Assembly (NCBI GenBank): GCA_017354375.1
Contig: JAFMRC010000012.1
Coordinates: 1-36,122 of the forward strand
Length of the DNA stretch: 36,122 bases
From: Nocardiopsaceae bacterium
Lineage (GTDB): Bacteria > Actinomycetota > Actinomycetes > Streptosporangiales > Streptosporangiaceae
Reading direction: 5' to 3'
Made by a program: the position numbers and the translations under genes. How positions within the stretch are numbered: the stretch's first letter is position 1; each line of letters starts with the position of its first letter. The notes beneath the pieces are model-generated. The model was given only the letters and a program-made list of their open reading frames with translations. It was not told the origin of the DNA and ran no database searches. This document shows, in pieces, positions 33,972-36,122 of this stretch.

Positions 33972-34904
33972 TTACAGGTGAGCGCGGAGGAAGGCGACCG
34001 AGGGCGGTTCCTGCTCGGTGAAGAAGGGACCGGTGTGACAGCCCTTGCCGAACTCCGTGACCGCGCCGTGCGGCAGTTTCCTCGCGAGCGCCTGCACTCC
34101 GGGGTAGAACGGGTCGTCATAACCGGCGGCGACGCGGACCGGGATCCCGGCCAGCGCGGACGCGTGGGTGACCGCGTCGTCGGCGGCAAAGTCGGCCGCC
34201 GATGCGTACGCTTCGGCATTCACGGCCTTCGCCTGGGTGTAGCTCGTCCAGACCGCCGGGCTGATCGCGGCCACGGCCCCGATCAGCTCCGGGTGCTTCT
34301 CGGCCAGCAGTAGCGCGCCATACCCGCCCATCGAGATCCCCATCGCGCCGATCCTGCGCGGCCCCCTGCCCAGCCCGCGCCGCTGGCACATCGGGATCAG
34401 CTCGCCGGTCAGCATTCCCATCGGGTTGTCGCCGGGATGAGGGTTCCAGTAACCCCTGCCGCCGTCCACGGTGACCATGGCTACCGGCTTCGGCTGTGCC
34501 TTCGCCCCGTGACCGCCCGAGGTCCCGGGATCGCGCAAGGCCACCGCCTGGGCCGGCTTCAGGCTGGTGAGCGCCGACTTGTGGTTCCCGCCCTCGCCGT
34601 GCAGCATGACCACCAGCGGCAGTTCGTCCCCCGGCCCATGGCCTGGCGGGTACCCGATGGTATAACCGACAGCCCGCCTCCTGGCGGCCGAGTAAAACGT
34701 GCCGGATATTTCCTGACCTGGGGTGCCGTAATACGCGAAGGCTGGCGACGAGACGTCGCACGCGCCGTCGATGTCGTCGAGCACGCTCTTGCCGGGGATC
34801 ACCTCGTGATCGGCCAGCTCCGCGCCGACGGCGCCCACGGCGACCACGCCGATGGCAGAAGCGAGAAGAGCACGGAGCACGAGGCGGCGATGAGGGGTCA
34901 TCAC
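33972..34904 (-). CDS. Secreted alpha/beta hydrolase, esterase (antigen-85/esterase D-like)
   Basis: N-terminal hydrophobic segment; GYTIGYPPGHGPGDELPLVVMLHGEGGNHKS; IGAMGISMGGYGALLLAEKHPELIGAVAAISPAVW. Confidence 0.88.
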   Translation of the reverse strand: MMTPHRRLVLRALLASAIGVVAVGAVGAELADHEVIPGKSVLDDIDGACDVSSPAFAYYGTPGQEISGTFYSAARRRAVGYTIGYPPGHGPGDELPLVVMLHGEGGNHKSALTSLKPAQAVALRDPGTSGGHGAKAQPKPVAMVTVDGGRGYWNPHPGDNPMGMLTGELIPMCQRRGLGRGPRRIGAMGISMGGYGALLLAEKHPELIGAVAAISPAVWTSYTQAKAVNAEAYASAADFAADDAVTHASALAGIPVRVAAGYDDPFYPGVQALARKLPHGAVTEFGKGCHTGPFFTEQEPPSVAFLRAHL

Positions 34905-34942
34905 GGAAGGCTAGCGCGGCGTGCATCGCCTGAACTACTAGC

Positions 34943-35008
34943 TTTACCTGAACTACTGACGCCTACAATCGTTTGCAGGAGCTGATAAGCGTCAGGCATT
35001 CAGGTAAA
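34943..35008. repeat. Long two-segment inverted repeat overlapping the 3' end of the livF-like gene
   Basis: TTTACCTGAA-cta-CTGACGC ... GCGTCAG-gca-TTCAGGTAAA (10+7 bp arms with symmetric 3-nt internal mismatch). Confidence 0.7.
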
Positions 35009-35748
35009 GACAGGAATCCAGGTAAAGCTGAACCGGGCGCAGCTCCCTCCCCCAGGTAGCTGGCCAGGATCAGGTCCGGGTTCGCGCGCAGCTCCGCGCT
35101 CGGCCCGGACGCCGAGATCGCCCCGTGCGACAGCACGTAGCCCCGGTCGGCCACCTCCAGCGCCAGCTCCACGTGCTGCTCGACCAGCAGCACCCCGCAG
35201 CCGCTGTCCTTCGCGTATCCGCGCACCACCGGCAGCAGCCGTTCCACGATGATCGGCGCCAGCCCCAGGCTGAGCTCGTCGATCAGCAGCAGCCGCGGCC
35301 TGCGGGCCAGGGCGCGGCCCACCGCCAGCATCTGCTGCTCGCCACCGGACAGCAGGCCGGCCCGCCGCCCGCGCAGCTCCTCGAGCGCCGGGAAGTACCG
35401 GTAGGCCGCCGCCGCGTCGAGGCGCTCGCCGCGGTGCCGGAGCCGGAAGTGCTCGGCCACCGTCAGGCCGAAGAACACGCCCCTCCCCTCGGGCACGTGC
35501 GCGATGCCGCGCCGGGCGCGGGCGTCGGGCGAGGCTCCCGAAAGGGGAGCGCCCGCGAAGGCGACGGACCCGGCCATCGGCGCCAGGACGCCGCAGATCG
35601 TGCGCAGCGTCGTGGTCTTCCCGGCCCCGTTCGCGCCGAGCAGCGCGACCACCTCCCCGGGGGCCACGGTCAGGCTCACGTCGCGCAGCACCGGGGCACC
35701 GTGGTACCCGGCGGTCAGCCCCGACAGCTCCAGCACCGGCCCGGTCAC
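34963..35748 (-). CDS. Branched-chain amino-acid-type ABC transporter ATP-binding protein (LivF-like)
   Basis: [84 protein letters not shown]. Confidence 0.93.
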   Translation of the reverse strand: MTGPVLELSGLTAGYHGAPVLRDVSLTVAPGEVVALLGANGAGKTTTLRTICGVLAPMAGSVAFAGAPLSGASPDARARRGIAHVPEGRGVFFGLTVAEHFRLRHRGERLDAAAAYRYFPALEELRGRRAGLLSGGEQQMLAVGRALARRPRLLLIDELSLGLAPIIVERLLPVVRGYAKDSGCGVLLVEQHVELALEVADRGYVLSHGAISASGPSAELRANPDLILASYLGEGAAPGSALPGFLSLPECLTLISSCKRL

Positions 35749-36122
35749 GAGGAACCGCCTCCCCCTCCGGCAGCACCGCCCCTGGCGGCGGCGCCCTCTC
35801 CCCCGGAGGCTCCCCCGGCCACGCCCGCTGCCCCGGCGGCGGCGCCCGACCGGCCCAGGTAGGCAGACACAACCAATTTGTCCGAACGGATCTGCGCGGC
35901 TGTTCCCGTTGCCAGCACCTTGCCCGAGTCGAGCACCACCACCCGGTCGCAGCTGCCCAGCACCAGGCCCATGTCGTGATCGACGAGCAGGATCGCGGTG
36001 CCGTCGGCGGCCAGGCCGGGCAGCAGCCCCGCCAGCTCCGCGCTCTGCGCCGCGTCCAGGCCCGCGCCCGGCTCGTCCAGGCACAGTAGCTTCGGCCGGG
36101 CCGCCAGGGCGCAGCCGATCCC
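35745..36122 (-). CDS. Branched-chain amino-acid-type ABC transporter ATP-binding protein (LivG-like), 5' end outside window
   Basis: Minus-strand frame reads ...[81 protein letters not shown], then a Gly/Ala-rich tail; ATGA overlap with LivF-like gene. Confidence 0.9.
   Translation of the reverse strand, partial: GIGCALAARPKLLCLDEPGAGLDAAQSAELAGLLPGLAADGTAILLVDHDMGLVLGSCDRVVVLDSGKVLATGTAAQIRSDKLVVSAYLGRSGAAAGAAGVAGGASGGEGAAARGGAAGGGGGSS

Overview
This is a 36 kb stretch of very GC-rich, actinomycete-like chromosome. I found no rRNA, tRNA, CRISPR array or intact transposon. From left to right it contains: a MetE-C-like methyltransferase (5' end off-window); a minus-strand sugar-catabolic cluster (two TIM-barrel isomerases, two Gfo/Idh/MocA oxidoreductases); a penicillin-acylase-family Ntn hydrolase; an M50-like membrane protein; a TetR C-terminal remnant; an FMN-binding protein with a ferric-reductase-like flavocytochrome; a HAD hydrolase; a Zn alcohol dehydrogenase with a sugar ABC transporter and a divergent SorC-type regulator; an APH-like kinase; tyrS; a predicted seven-bladed beta-propeller lipoprotein; a putative sortase substrate and class F-like sortase; a six-gene minus-strand set (histidine phosphatase, phosphosulfolactate synthase ComA/YitD family, VOC protein, AMP-ligase, acyltransferase-3, esterase); a two-component system; MarR with an MFS-USP fusion; an esterase; and LivF/LivG-like ATPases. 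Main candidates for something undescribed: (a) the ComA-centred operon, which looks like a sulfolactate-type pathway coupled to adenylation and membrane acyl transfer; (b) the decamer ATCCGTTCGG, present at least 8 times on both strands and in all reading frames, and the 12-mer TTGCTGTTATCA, present 4 times; (c) hairpin and tandem-repeat DNA embedded in coding regions; (d) a possible dual-anchored lipoprotein/sortase substrate. All product calls come from reading the translations by eye; no database search was run.
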